A stretch of 64,000 nucleotides of DNA from Rhexocercosporidium sp. MPI-PUGE-AT-0058 (lineage: Eukaryota > Ascomycota > Leotiomycetes > Helotiales). The position numbers were made by a program, and so were the translations under genes. Location: assembly GCA_020746875.1 (NCBI GenBank), contig JAGTJL010000026.1:62001-126000 (forward strand), read 5' to 3'. The notes beneath the pieces are model-generated. The model was not told where the DNA came from and made no database searches. It saw only the letters and a program-made list of their open reading frames with translations. Position 1 is the first letter of the stretch. The number at the start of each line of letters is the position of its first letter. Positions 1-11,519 of this stretch are shown piece by piece.

Positions 1-1057
1 TGTATCGGTCAACACGCCTCGCACGCCGTTGTAGGTTGAGTTGAGGAAATTCATGGATGGAAACTTGGATTGATTCTCGTCGCTTCCCCAACTGTAGAGA
101 ACGTCCCCAGTGTACGAGTGAAGATCGACAAACCAGCGGACTTTGCTGAATGTGTCCATGACCCACTTGATGCTCTGCGTTTCTGGTTCTGAGAATGCAC
201 TGGTTCCTGAAGTTGAACTGTCAGTCAAATGTAACAATTGAAGCTTTTGGACTGAACTTACCATGGAATGTTTCCGAAGTAGGACTGGTAGATGCAACGG
301 ATGATCGAACACTTGATGCAAAAAGTTTGGTGAAATCCCACAGAAAGTCGAAGTTCCGGTTCAAATCAACACCAATGGAAGATGACGACCCGGTTGAGGA
401 TTTGGGATTGCGATTTTTGCGCCAGCAGCTGTTGCTTGACTGATCATATGCCACGCCATCGGGGTTGCTCAATGGCACGAAAACAACTCCGGTGGACAGA
501 GCTGTCTTCACTTGAGCATTCGTGTAGGTCTTGGATCCGTACTTGAGACCGACATTGTTCTTATTCGCATAAAGGAGGTCTCCAATGAAGTACAAGAGTC
601 CGTCAGACCCTCCTCTCTCGCGAGCGTGGATTGCAGCGTTCAAATAACTAGGATGGGTGTAAATAAATAGCCAAGCATCGGAATCAATTCTTACTTACAC
701 ACGGTACGCATCATTGCACGTCCCATTACCCCCAGCCTTTCCACCTGAGATTGTTGCACCATTGTATGTTTTATACGGAGTGGTGAAAGTGGAAATGCCG
801 TAGACCGTTGCGAGACCCTTCAGACCGCTCGCAATCTCATTGACATTCAGGAGATTCGTGAGCGTCACGGATTGAGTTCCCAGGCCTCGTGGTGCTATGG
901 TCCCGCCACTATACCTATCACCAGTCGCAATTGGGATACCATTGCTAGATGATTGGCGGCGAACGACCCTTGGAAGGCCCTCCCGTTCCTCAGGTAGAAG
1001 ACATGCCAAGGCCAGAAGCGGCAGACTCGCAATGGATGACAGCAACTCGAGTTTCAT
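1..1057 (-). CDS. secreted zinc carboxypeptidase, M14 family (3' end outside window)
   Basis: Metallocarboxypeptidase of the M14 (carboxypeptidase A-like) family, expected to remove C-terminal residues from peptides outside the cell. Three exons are visible: 1057-699, 647-262 and 206-1, with introns 698-648 and 261-207; phases agree at both junctions. The protein starts with a hydrophobic signal peptide (MKLELLSSIASLPLLALACL). Exon 2 holds the HARE zinc motif (HxxE) in NAAIHARERGG, the substrate-binding NRN in GVDLNRNFDF, and the PLSNPDGV block. Exon 3 has FSEPET and VDLHSY, the second zinc His region. The catalytic Glu near the C-terminus lies beyond position 1, so whether the enzyme is intact cannot be judged. 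A TATA-like tatatata lies about 55 bp upstream of the ATG. Confidence 0.9.
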
Positions 1058-2005
1058 GACGGCGGCTAGAGAGGAGAGTAACCCTCAACATTCTGGAGCG
1101 TGCCCCCGTATATATACATATCTCGCGATCTTTACGGCACATTGCTAATTCTAAGACATGATCTAAAGCCATCCTCCCTTGTCTGGGGCAAGAGTCGCAA
1201 CAAGATTAGCGATAAAGCATATCCAGGTAATTTTAGGAAGGCTGTTCGGAGAAGGCTTGCAATACTACCGACAAATCAACATGGTTTATCCGGCATTTGG
1301 AGAGTTGCCAAGGGCTCTTGATCGTGGCAGGATTGGATCGGTTGGTGGGGGAGACAAGATAAGAAGGTCGCCTAAGCGACCTGCCAGATTAGGGATCACT
1401 CCGTGATATCAGAAGTTTTTGTTTACCTGATCGTGGACTAGTGAGGGGAAGTATGATGCGGGTCTTCCCGATCGCCTGCAGCACCGTATGACATGAGCGT
1501 GTTGTCTGTGGACTTGATGTGGCAGGTGGAAGTAAAATGCACTTGTTGGTGTATCTACAGTACTACCCCCACTCAGCTCTGCGAGGTCAATCGACGAGCC
1601 AGTTCGGGATTTCGTGGACTTGCCCTGTTTCCAATACTGGAACAAAAAGAAGGGCAATAATCTATGCTATCGACCCTGGATGTGTTTTGTTCTCACATGG
1701 AGGTCTCCATTGAAGCTGTTCAGAACGGAACTTTGCTGACACGCTGTATTATTGTTGCACTCGCTTAATTTTGAGGACCAGACTGCGCTCAACAACACCG
1801 ATCACCGATCATAAATAGTGTGTACATACATACGATTCAAAATGACTTACGCTTATCCGCACGGACAATTATTTACTGCCCTAATTCGGCTCTTCTTGAC
1901 AGGTCGACTACATCGAATGACGATCAAGCACTTCGTCAGGCAGCTGCAAGCTTTCGGTAGCCTGACCTCGGCTCGTGAAGGCATATTGGAGAAGTTCATT
2001 CTGAA
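1058..2005. other. intergenic, no gene supported
   Basis: Only short, poorly coding frames are present on either strand. The first part is the upstream region of the carboxypeptidase gene; the rest adjoins a decayed pseudogene. I see no repeat or RNA gene. Confidence 0.5.
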
Positions 2006-2620
2006 TCAGAAGCATCCCCGCACAGTATCCATCTTAGCAACCACTTCTTCCCAGGCTTCCATGGTCGAAGCATCTAGCATGAAGCGCCATGTACTTCACC
2101 ACTGAATGATTGGATGCTTATTGCCATCTGGAATCGGAACATGCCCACTTCTGTCGAGTTTGCATTCTAGATGGTCAGCTCACGCAGCTTGGGCGTGCGA
2201 GTTGCAGCTTTTACGGAATACATGAGAATCTCGGGGACCCATTCTTCCGATCTTGGTTTGGCGTTGGTCAAGAGTTGGGAAGTCAAGTAAAGAGTTTCCA
2301 GTCTCAACCACTGCCAATTTGGTCCGCAAGACTGAAAGAAGAGCGTCAACCATGAATGAAAGTGCTAGGTGGTCCATGTCGCGGCTTCTGTTTGCGAAAG
2401 CACCGCTAATTAGGAGATGTACAAGGCGACAGGAATTGAGGGGTTCGTGCTGGCAGACATTCAGCGTGGAAACATATTATTCGTCGGTCTCTCTAAAGAT
2501 GTTAATCTGCTTTACGGTTTTGGGAAATTGGAATTTGACCATGTCTCTGAAATCTAGCTAGTGGGTGGCCTCACTTGACGATACCACAACCAGAAGTTTA
2601 AAAGGGAGCTGAAAAGACAT
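2006..2620 (-). pseudogene. decayed F-box-associated (DUF6546-like) fungal protein
   Basis: Reading the minus strand in shifting frames gives a protein-like track: LDFRDMVKFQFPKTVKQINI, LVHLLISGAFANRSRDMDHL, then SCGPNWQWLRLETLYLTSQLL, and finally TWRFMLDASTMEAWEEVVAK. This order (FPKTxK, LALSFMVDA, LxLTSQLL, MPxLxxxEIWN-like, TW...AWEEVA) recalls the C-terminal region of fungal F-box proteins of the DUF6546 type; that match is from memory. The track is broken by in-frame stops at 2560-2558 (TAG), 2479-2477 (TAA) and 2169-2167 (TAG where Trp is expected), and by frameshifts near 2345 and 2105. Some stops are explained by C-to-T change at CpA. It is not a working gene; no F-box itself is seen. 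Confidence 0.45.
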
Positions 2621-2695
2621 TCTCATCTTAATTGAAATTTTGTATTTGTTCTCAGTACGGAATCTACGATCATGACATCATTTCTTGGCGGATAA

Positions 2696-3556
2696 TCAAT
2701 GTCCATCCCGCTCCAGCCAAGGCTTGCAGGCATCGTAAAGCTCACCCAAAGCAGAGTCTACTTTGACAAGACGCTGGTACATATCCTCTTCGATCACCTT
2801 GAAGAATTGAAGGAATCCAACAATAATGAAGTCGGGGTAAGACGCTGCCAAAGGTCAGTTAGGTCAAATGGCAGGATGTGTTGTACCTACGAGTCTTCCC
2901 CATGACATATGGTCCTCCGTTCTTCTTGACTAGCTCTCCTAAAGCCTTAATCGCGGGTAGAGCCTCTACCCACGCTTCTTCGCCACCTTCTTCTTTCATA
3001 TACTGAGTAAGAGGCTTCCCTATAAATGCTTCTCTTGTTCGGTGAAAGTATTCGCTAGAACACTCATTCAAGAGATTGACTGGCACTCGAGGAAGCCAGA
3101 CCGCACGGAGCGTCTCCGTAATCTTACCGATAACTGAGTAGACTTCTCCGATGATTGGCGAGTCGAGATGAAGGGAAGGGGAAGGGTACTCTTTCTCCAG
3201 ACGCTCGGCGATGGGTGTGGAGCCCATAATGTATTTCCCATCCGAGAATTGGACTGCCGGGATCGTGTATTCGGTATCTGAGGTTGTGTTTGGTGGGACG
3301 CTGGGGAGATTCAGTTGATATTTCATTCTTGAGAAAGAAGAGAACAGACTGTGGACTCAATCTAGATTTGATATCTGGATATTCGACCCATTCTGTCTTG
3401 TAGTCGATACCTTTGAAGTTGAGAGCGAGACGAGCTGGATGAGTTAGAAACATTCCTGTAGGTGTCTGGATCTGGAGAGATACTTTTCCACGGATTTAGT
3501 GACCAGCAAGAACATCTGCCCTTGCTTGGGAGATCGTATAGAACGACTTGAGACAT
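2696..3556 (-). CDS. glutathione S-transferase-like protein
   Basis: Four exons: 3556-3484, 3434-3350, 3300-2891 and 2844-2696, encoding 238 aa. All phases agree and the introns are 48-50 nt. The N-terminus MSQVVLYDLPSKGRCSCWSL followed by NPWK-TRLALNFKG and TEWVEYPDI is the thioredoxin-fold GST_N domain of a fungal GST subfamily. YTIPAV (cis-Pro loop) and DGKYIMGS-PIAERLE complete it. The C-terminal helical domain ends with PSYPDFIIVGFLQFFKVIEE. A role in conjugating glutathione to electrophiles in the cytosol is inferred from the family; the substrate is unknown. The gene ends head-on to a decayed pseudogene and is divergent from the Dim1 gene, about 415 bp apart. Splice sites were chosen by hand. 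Confidence 0.85.
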
Positions 3557-3971
3557 ATCGAACGAGGTAAATGAACCGAGGATTTAGTCGGAGAACGGAT
3601 TTAAAAGCCTGGGAACGAGATCACTCTATGGGGAGAAGAGCAAAGCTGTCAAGTGAAGTATGAAGTACAAATACATGTAATTTTCTAAAAATGACCCTCC
3701 ACTTTGCGCCTGTTGAGTCACTTCAACCCCACCTCAGGTGATTTTGAGATACCCCACCGCAGTCCCAGGTCGTCATTCGTCGACTAACTAGGCTCTGACC
3801 GCGACGATGGAAATGGCAACGGCTTGTCAAACCTATTCTAGTCAATGTCGCATTACAAATGCAGTACCTTCAAAATAGCCTGTTGGTATTGTGGACATCG
3901 GGACAATATGAAGCCGAGGATCAAATGGAGTTGGAGGGGTGACCGTCATGTGATTCATACGCTAGTAGTTT

Positions 3972-4703
3972 ATGGGTTAGCATCTTTTGCCTCGCCAGAA
4001 CCAGAATTCCTTCAGCCTTACCCAACATCTTCTTCGAGAACCATCTCCTCGAGATCAATACAACACCTCTCAAAACCCAATCACCACGTATCAGACACTA
4101 GTTCCGTCGTCCTACCCCATCTCGTTACCGGCTGGCACATCGACCAGGCCATTATGCCAGAAGAGGAGAGACTGGTCATCATCCGCTTTGGTCGTGACTG
4201 GGACCCTGATTGCATGCGACAAGATGAGGTTCTATAACGTGAGTTTTCCGCTCTACTATCTATTTTGGAAGGGGAACTTCGCCTGCTATGGGTTCACACT
4301 CTCCCCGCCCTTCTTCTGCCCAGCCCCTCCTTCCTAGAGTGTCTGCTAACTTCCCCAGGCATTGCCGATCGTGTCAAGAACTTCGCCGTCATGTACGTCT
4401 GCGACCTCGATCAAGTCCCCGACTTCAAGCAGATGTACGAACTCTACGACCCCGTCACCCTGATGTTCTTCTTCCGAAACAAACACATGATGTGCGATTT
4501 CGGTACTGGCAACAACAACAAATTGAACTGGGTCCTGGAGGATAAGCAGGAGCTGATCGATATTATCGAGACGATCTACCGTGGTGCGAAGAAGGGTCGT
4601 GGTTTGGTTGTTAGTCCAAAGGGTAGGTTCTGCCAGCTTTCTCAAATTTGACATGGAGTTGTGCTGACACTTTGCAGATTACTCGACGAGATACCGATAC
4701 TAG
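3972..4703 (+). CDS. dim1: U5 snRNP thioredoxin-like splicing factor Dim1/Dib1
   Basis: Dim1 (Dib1) is a small, very conserved component of the U4/U6.U5 tri-snRNP needed for pre-mRNA splicing. Proposed exons are 3972-3975, 4095-4238, 4359-4622 and 4678-4703, giving about 145 codons, close to the usual 142-143. Conserved blocks are SVVLPHLVTGWHIDQAI, VIIRFGRDWDPDCMRQDEVL, ADRVKNFAVMYVCDLDQVPD, FFFRNKHMMCDFGTGNNNKL and the end DYSTRYRY. The 4-nt first exon is uncertain: it is chosen because ATGG plus the acceptor at 4093-4094 restores frame just before SVVLPH. Odd: the Tyr codon expected after VL, at the very end of exon 2, reads TAA (4235-4237), a stop. All else is intact, so a sequence error or unusual processing is more likely than a dead gene. 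Confidence 0.85.
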
Positions 4704-7700
4704 GGGATGGATTGCATGCTTGGCTTTTGCTGAATGGGCGTTGATTCGGGAGTTATTGATGGACGGGGATACTGGAGTGAAAAGGTTGGTCTCACAATGA
4801 ATTCTATGATATGAACCTGAAGATGCTAATGCCTGATGAAGACGTGATTCTGGTTGGAGGTGTCCGAGGTGTACTAACCTCCCGGCAATGGCATGTATGT
4901 TGAACACTCGCAGACAAGGTAGGTCCAGTCTCCCTTCTCTTTAACAGCACTGTCTAGCGGTGACTGCTCGGATGGTGTGGACACTTTGGCAAGCATGCCA
5001 GTCGTCGAGTGATATTCAGGTGCTGCTCTTCCCCGCAGATTTCCCTCCCCAAACAAGATTCTCTCTTGTTTCTTTCCTGCCATTTCTCGCGATGAGATAA
5101 ATTTCACTCTGTTTGTCTTGCCGGAAGGCACCTTGGCTTCAATATCTGGTGGCAACCTCGAAAGGCTTGGAATCACTCCGGGACTCATCATTCCGAGACC
5201 TCTCTGCGATATACACACGAGTGCTTCAAACTTGGTCTTCACTACCTGGAATGCAAAGTCCAATGCTGTTTAGTTGCTAGAGTTCTCGGTGGATTACCGG
5301 GTTTATTTATTCGGGCTGGTACCTTTGAATGCTACAGCTTGAAACAGAGAACATTGTCAATGTCCCATTCTGTCCTTTCTTGGACAATTCATTCCAGAGG
5401 GGTTTTCCTTCGCTGTGAGGAGTTAGTTGTATGGCCTGGTAGGGCTGTCTCTGTAACTAGACCAGATTTTCCTGGTAATAACCTATGCCCATACTTCTAG
5501 CGCATCGCCAGGTCACAGCCGCTCAGATGATATGTACCCTCATTGACACAATTCTAAATTAATGTCGTACTCTCTCATTGATATACCCGGATTGATGCTT
5601 GTGCGCGCGTGCCGTCACTCGATCGGCAGTAAAGAGATATCTCTCATACATTGTCTTCGCCCAGCCCTTTGGATAGGTATTCGACTGGTTCATGTTGCTT
5701 GGACGGTTGAGGATGGAGTTTCTGTAGGTGGGGAGGGAGCGGGGGGAATGTGTTACTGTGCTGTGTTGCTCTCCTGCACACTCTCACCCTGGAGGAACAC
5801 TGGTGGAACTTGGACAGTAGACAAGGCGGTTTGTTGAATAGAAGGGCACGAAGAAAAGAAAACGAGGAGATGGAGAATTTGAAAGACGCCCTTGCGTAGG
5901 GGTCAAGCGCGAAGTGTCTCCGGTGAGTTCAGGTAAGGAGTATTCTCTACTTGGGCATCCCACATTCCTCATACATACAGGTTGTACCCCGATTGAGATT
6001 CCTCAACAAGGCTTAACCTTCATCTACGGGTAGCCAGCATTCTTCAGCTTGTGGTGGAGGTCGATGTGTTTGTGGTGGTAAGACCGAGGTGAAGATAAGG
6101 AGAAGAGATGGAATACAGGCACAGAGGAGTAGGACTTTTGGTCAAGGTCTCAGTGAATTGAAAGGGAGTAGTGAATAGATAGACATCGGAACGCAATGTA
6201 GCTGCTGCAGGGAAATAGTGAAACTCCTATCAGTATCTAGATACTTAAGACCCCATATGAAGACGAGCATACTGTATCAATTGATGTTGATCTCCCCTCT
6301 CCTCCGATTCGCGTGGCGGTAAATATCCACTTTGCACACTCTCGGGAGACGGAAGAAGTCGAGTTCGTTAGTCGGCACAGCCACACTCGCAACGCTGAAC
6401 CTGGAATTCTCAAAGCTGACTAGAAGTAAAGAAGGGACTGTCTGTCTGCCAAAAAAAAAAGCAAGGCAGGTGCAAAGGCAAAGGCAAATGGTCGAGGTCA
6501 AGCCACCATCGCACACGACAAGGCGAAAACTCTAAATACGCTTCGTTTTCGTTTCCCTTAGTGGGTTTTATCACTTGCCCATTGGTTGGTTGTCTTTGCC
6601 GATCTGCACTACTGCGCGATGATGGGTGAGAACGTGGTGATGCGTTGGCTGTGGCCGATGGATGGTGGCTGATTCTGATTGCGTGGGTGGTGAGTGGACG
6701 GATAAAGGAGGGTGTGTGTGTGAAGGAGAGAGCTTGAATCGTGGGCTTGGGTGAGCTTGTTTGGCCGTGTCAAGTAAAAAGTCAAGCAACAGTCAAGAGG
6801 CTTGGTGGTCGTGTTGCCAAGTTGGCCAAGTGGCCAAGTTTGCTTGAGTGGGAGGTGGGAAGCTTGAGTTGACTTGTGTGCTGCGCTGCTGTATGATGAC
6901 GGTGGGAGGAGTACGTTAAAAGAAGAGAGGAAGGGAAATGGAGAGGAAGATAAAAAGTAAAGGGGGAGAGGAAAGAAGAAAAGGAGAAGGAAAAGAGAAT
7001 ATAGATGCATCTAGGCTACGGAGAGGGAAGTCATCATTCGAGGAAAAGAAGTTGATATCTCACCGCACCACTTGACTTGACAGCTGGCAGAATATTATAA
7101 TCAAATAGGATTACATGTGACTGTCGTCATTCTCAGATACCTGCATTCGGCCATGCCTTGATCTAACTGGGTAATAAGGTAACTTATGTTTCGAAGCTGC
7201 AGTACAACAGCGCAGTCTGGACTCAGTGAGGTCATCATCCACCACACCTAGCTAGCTGCCTTACCTGCTCAGCCCAGAAATCCTGCCTCTGCTCCCTTTT
7301 CTCTCTCCAATCCATCCCGCCCGAGATGATGCAGCTTCTTTACTCTCTCACTGGACATCGGCGCTATGTCTCTAGACATTGATTAGCTGGGAATTCCGCG
7401 GGGGACAGTAGCGGTTGGATCTTCGTCGGTCGCAGGGGTCTAACACCACCGCCGAAATTTGGAGTCCCTCTATCCAAATCTCCCCAATCTCCCATACAAG
7501 AAAGACAGTGACCGTGCCCAATTCCAACTTTCTTCCTGCTTGCTTGCTTTCTTTCTCCCTTCTTTCATTCTTCGCCCGCAACACCACCCACAAACAAACA
7601 AAGAAACAGCGACAATAAATCAGCCTCGCTTTCCTCCACCCTGATCGGCTCAGCTCAGTTGCGTCAAAAGGTCTATACCATTGCCACGAGGCGTTCCCCT

Positions 7701-8172
7701 TGGTGTCAGCATCTCCCCCAGCACCAGGCCACGCCAGGCCCAGTCCTTTCTTCCATCCTCAGCCCCCATCAAACACCGTCGCGCCGAGGCTGAGCATATC
7801 CCAAACGCAATCAATTCGGCATCTTCTCTATCCAGACTGTGCTAGCCGATCAGTTCGCCTCCGCACACGACTGTACAGGAGGACTCGAAACATCGATAAG
7901 ATCGCGATACCGATCCTCCGTACGACTTGACGTTCCACTGCACAATCAATCAATCAGTCAATCAATCAATCAATCCTTCACGTTCTCGCCCGATACACAC
8001 CTCACATCATTCCAGCGCAACATCATCCACCAACCAATCGGGATCTCTACATTCCGCCTAATTCTGCCTTGTTGTCACCCAAACGCCAGCAGGGCGCCCA
8101 ACGGATATTCACCAGTCCGCCCAATCAACAAAGAACCGCAGTCGGGATTCTGCCTACAACCCAAAACCAAAA
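4704..8172. other. long intergenic region and probable 5' leader of the exchanger gene
   Basis: No convincing gene. Open frames such as 4874-5263 (minus) and 6609-7010 (minus) lack recognisable domains and are of skewed composition. From about 6570 to 7010 the plus strand is purine/G-rich. From about 7250 to 8170 it is C/T- and CA-rich, with a tcaatcaatcaatcaatc run near 7945-7970, as often seen in long fungal 5' leaders. The last part probably is the promoter and 5' UTR of the downstream exchanger. Confidence 0.5.
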
Positions 8173-10259
8173 ATGACTTTCAATATGCGTATGGACTCCC
8201 TACCAACTGTCGACGTATATAGGCACACTGACAATGTATCCAGATTCGATAAAACGCCAAGCGCGTAAAGAGGCATGGTACAGCGATTCGTGGAATCCAT
8301 TCAGAAAGATCAGCAGAGCGAAAACATGGGCACCCGATGGAAATGATCTCGAGGCCGCGCCCAGGCGGAGGAGGCTAGAAGATGTTGACGAGACCCCGTT
8401 ATCTGCAGTCCAGACCGAACCCGCATACCAATCAAGACAGCATGGCGATGGGATGATTGAGAGATCGAGGAATTCCAAGGACAATGAGTACGAAATGACT
8501 ACGGCATCGAGTTCGAATGGCAAGGCTAGGGAGGCAGATAGCGAGGAGACGGTTGTGGACCAGACATCAACGCGGCCGAGAAGTCAGGAGGAAAAGGCAC
8601 GAAAGAGATTCTTGGATCGGTTTCACAAGAAGAATAAGGAAGCAGTCGTGGAGGGAGAGGAGATAGAGAAGAAGCGTCCTTGGTACAAGGGCAAGATCCT
8701 ACCTCACAAGGAGCCATTTACGCTTCGAAACCAGATCCAACGGACGATTTTCAATTCCTGGATCAACATCCTGCTGTTGGCTGCTCCGGTTGGAATTGCA
8801 TTAAATTATGCAGAGGTGGACAAGAAGGTCGTTTTCGTGGTCAATTTTATTGCCATCATTCCTCTGGCGGCGATGTTGAGTTTTGCTACCGAGGAAATTG
8901 CTCTTCACGTTGGAGAGAGTTTGGGTGGACTTTTGAATGCTTCTTTCGGGTATGTGTACCACTCTCCTAGAAGACTCCTGCTGACAATCCCAGAAATGCC
9001 GTCGAAATGATTGTCGCAATCATCGCTCTTGCACACGACGAAGTACTCGTTGTGCAAACCTCCCTCATTGGAAGTATCCTCTCCAATCTTCTGCTCGTCC
9101 TGGGAATGTGTTTCTTCTTCGGTGGCCTTCGCCGTACCGAGCAGTTCTTCAACAAGACAGTCGCTCAAACGGCAGCTTCTCTCCTCGCTCTTGCAGTAGG
9201 AAGTGTCATCATCCCAACTTGTTTCGATGAGTTCAGCGCCGTCAAAGACCAATCCCACGTCGCAGCCCTGTCACGTGGAACTTCCGTCATTCTCCTGGTT
9301 GTGTATATCGGATATCTGTATTTCCAGCTCAAGACTCACGCCGTCATGTTCAATGAGGAAAGTCAGAAAGTCGCCATGAGACCACGCAAGCACAAAGTTC
9401 CAGCAGGTGCTATCTCCAAGGGTCTCGCAAAGGCAGGCGGGGTAGCCGCCGGAGCTGGTCGCGCAACTGTTGAGGACCGCCCACCGAATGACGAGCTCAT
9501 CAACGCCACAGCCTACGAAGATGCCGACGACGAGGAAGACGAACCACAATTGCACATCGCAGTCGCCTGGGCTACGTTAGCAGGTGCAACCGCCATCATT
9601 GGACTCTGCGCCGAGTTCATGGTCGATTCCATCAGTGCCATTACTGCTAGCGGAGCAATCTCTATCGAATTCGTCGGTCTCATCCTCCTCCCCATTGTCG
9701 GAAACGCGGCCGAACATGCCACAGCCGTGACCGTGGCGATTAAAGGTGACTTCTTCGCTCCCCCCCCCCCCCCCCCCCTGCGAAAGCGCTCCCCCACTGA
9801 CTTTAATAGATAAAATGGATCTTGCCATAGGCGTAGCCGTTGGTTCGAGTATGCAGGTCTCGCTGTTCCTGATCCCGCTGCTAGTCATTATTGGGTGGAT
9901 TATGGGAAAGGATGACATGGATCTGAGTTTCGACGGGTTCCAAATTGCGGTTCTGTTCGTTGCCGTGTTGCTGGTCAATTATTTGATTGGGGATGGGAAA
10001 TCTCACTGTGAGTTCTGCTTCTGATAGGCGTGTGAGATGTGTGTGCTGACTTTTGCTTCTAGGGCTCGAGGGTATGCTTCTGCAGTGTCTCTACATAATC
10101 ATCGCAGGTCAGCATTTTCCTTTCCTAGCCTATACTCAAGACTTTGGAAACCCCAAGTTGAGATATGACGCTGAACGAGTGCTAATTTCTTGGATAGTGT
10201 GCGCCTGGTACTACCCACAGACGGATGGAAATGGCAACCCAGTCACCGAAGCTGGTTAA
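8173..10259 (+). CDS. vacuolar Ca2+/H+ exchanger, CAX family (Vcx1-like)
   Basis: Cation/proton antiporter of the CaCA superfamily, expected in the vacuolar membrane to move cytosolic Ca2+ into the vacuole. Exons: 8173-8188, 8244-8949, 8994-9745, 9810-10007, 10063-10107 and 10198-10259; the model gives 592 aa in frame. The 16-nt first exon is preferred over an ATG at 8234 because the intron 8189-8243 has a GTATGG donor, a CTGAC branch and a CAG acceptor, and its ATG has a good A-rich context. After about 170 disordered charged residues come alternating membrane helices. The first alpha repeat carries SFATEEIALHVGESLGGLLN and GNAVEMIVAIIAL; the second carries IVGNAAEHATAVTVAIK, with a connecting acidic loop DADDEEDE between them. 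It ends in SHWLEGMLLQCLYIIIAV. The intron at 9746-9809 holds a 19-C run. Confidence 0.92.
9760..9778 (+). repeat. poly-C homopolymer inside an intron
   Basis: A run of 19 C residues lies in the third intron of the exchanger gene, 13 bp after the donor GTGACTT. It is prone to replication slippage and sequencing length error; being intronic it should not alter the protein. Confidence 0.9.
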
Positions 10260-10762
10260 AGTGAAAGACTTCGAGATGGCTTCATTTGCAAATTCTCTTT
10301 TAAGCGAAACCCCCCATTAACCCATCCCGGTATTTAAGCCTACAACACAACTCAACACATCACAATACGATCTCCTTATCCCGTCTACCTTCCAAATACC
10401 CTTCGATTCAGCTCTCTGAGCCATACGTTTACGTTCTCGAGTTACCAGTCTCGTCTCTCAACTACCCTTCCAGCTCTCTTCCTCTGGATTCGCCAAATCG
10501 AAAGTCTAATCCACATCGATTTCTCTCGACTTGATACCCTTCACAGGTCGCATTTCTTTTGTACGATATTCCGCTCGTCTTCTTCTTCGCCTTCTCTGTA
10601 TGTATCTGTGTGTATTATCTGAACTTGTAATGCTCGTTTTATTTGAGGAGTTGGGTGGCTAGCGTTGACCTTTTGGAGTGGTTCGTTGATCTTGGGACGT
10701 GTGGGAAGGGAGAGAGGGGCGGTTGGTGGGGTGAGGTTGAGGTTGAGGGGAGGGGATGCTCC
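10260..10762. other. 3' flank of exchanger gene, no gene seen
   Basis: C/T-rich sequence to about 10600, then G-rich sequence up to the transposon-like block. No coding signal beyond shadow frames; probably the 3' UTR of the exchanger and spacer. Confidence 0.5.
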
Positions 10763-10767
10763 GAGAG

Positions 10768-11210
10768 TAACGTCCATCCCTGCGTGCCGAGAAACCCTGC
10801 GTGCCGAGAAAATCAAGAGGTACTTTGACTTCACGCATCTCAATCTCCACACTAAGTTACAAATCATTGACAACAAGGGGTTAGCCGTATTATATAGCTA
10901 TCTATCAGCAATTTGACTTTTTCCAAAGAATTTTTTATATTCGCATTATTGCCTTCTCGCCTGAATCTTAAGAAGTCTATTCTCAGGCTTTAATTGAGTT
11001 CTTTACCACAGCTATACTAGCGAGCTCTTATAGTTCCTTATATACTCTAAAAGTTCTTATCTGAGCTTCAAATCCTTATTTACTTATCTAAGAGCCTGAT
11101 AAGCTTTGTGGCTGCGGTCGCACGAAAACAACTACAGGGCAGCCACGCGGTTCGGTACTTCTGATCGACGCAACTAACGATTCTCGGCTAGAAGGGACTA
11201 ACCCCGCACC
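10768..11210 (+). repeat. left inverted end of the transposon-like block
   Basis: Pairs in inverted orientation with 19040-19485. The outermost part contains a 17-bp direct duplication (CCCTGCGTGCCGAGAAA twice, 10778-10811), then GAGGTACTTTGACTTC. Similarity is weak through about 10830-11000, then strong again at TACCACAGCT (near 11004), AAGCTTTGTGGCTG (11101) and CCACGCGGTTCGGTACTTCT (11143-11162), ending near ACTAACCCCGC (11195-11207). Confidence 0.75.
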
Positions 11211-11339
11211 TCTCGCCAAGCTTTGGCAACTCCGCCGTAATCCCGCTCATATAATCAACTGGCAGGCTTGAGGCCTTCATTGTCAGCAACAATACCAGGC
11301 CCAACAGGGCCGACAGTAGCATCTAACGCAAAGCCTTGT

Positions 11340-11515
11340 TCACACTGCCCTTTTAAGTAAGATCTCAATGTACTTCGCTTGCAGAATACTAATCTCTACT
11401 GTCACAGCTTCATCAAGCTGACCCAGATGCTGACAATAGAGGCACGCAACGTCGCGAACGTTGTTGACGTCCATACCTCCCTTCCAACCTGAACACTCTC
11501 TTCGATCAAGTCACC
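11340..11515 (-). pseudogene. possible TPR-repeat relic of a HET/NB-ARC-type protein
   Basis: A short minus-strand frame reads MDVNNVRDVACLYCQHLGQL followed by DEAVTVEISILQAKY and stops at 11342-11340. It resembles the TPR_12-type repeat of fungal NB-ARC-TPR proteins (VNNLGxLYxxQGKLDEAE pattern). It lies just inside the left inverted end, in the same orientation as the broken HET-NB-ARC gene at the other side of the block, so it could be that gene's former C-terminal part. The match is by eye over one degenerate repeat and could be chance. Confidence 0.3.
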
Positions 11516-11519
11516 TCGC

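Noticed and set aside
4874..5263. 129-codon minus-strand frame
   Set aside because: No recognisable domain, no splice-supported extension and no clear promoter context; likely chance.
6609..7010. 133-codon minus-strand frame rich in Leu/Phe/Ser/Pro/His
   Set aside because: Composition follows a purine-rich plus-strand tract; low complexity, not a protein signal.
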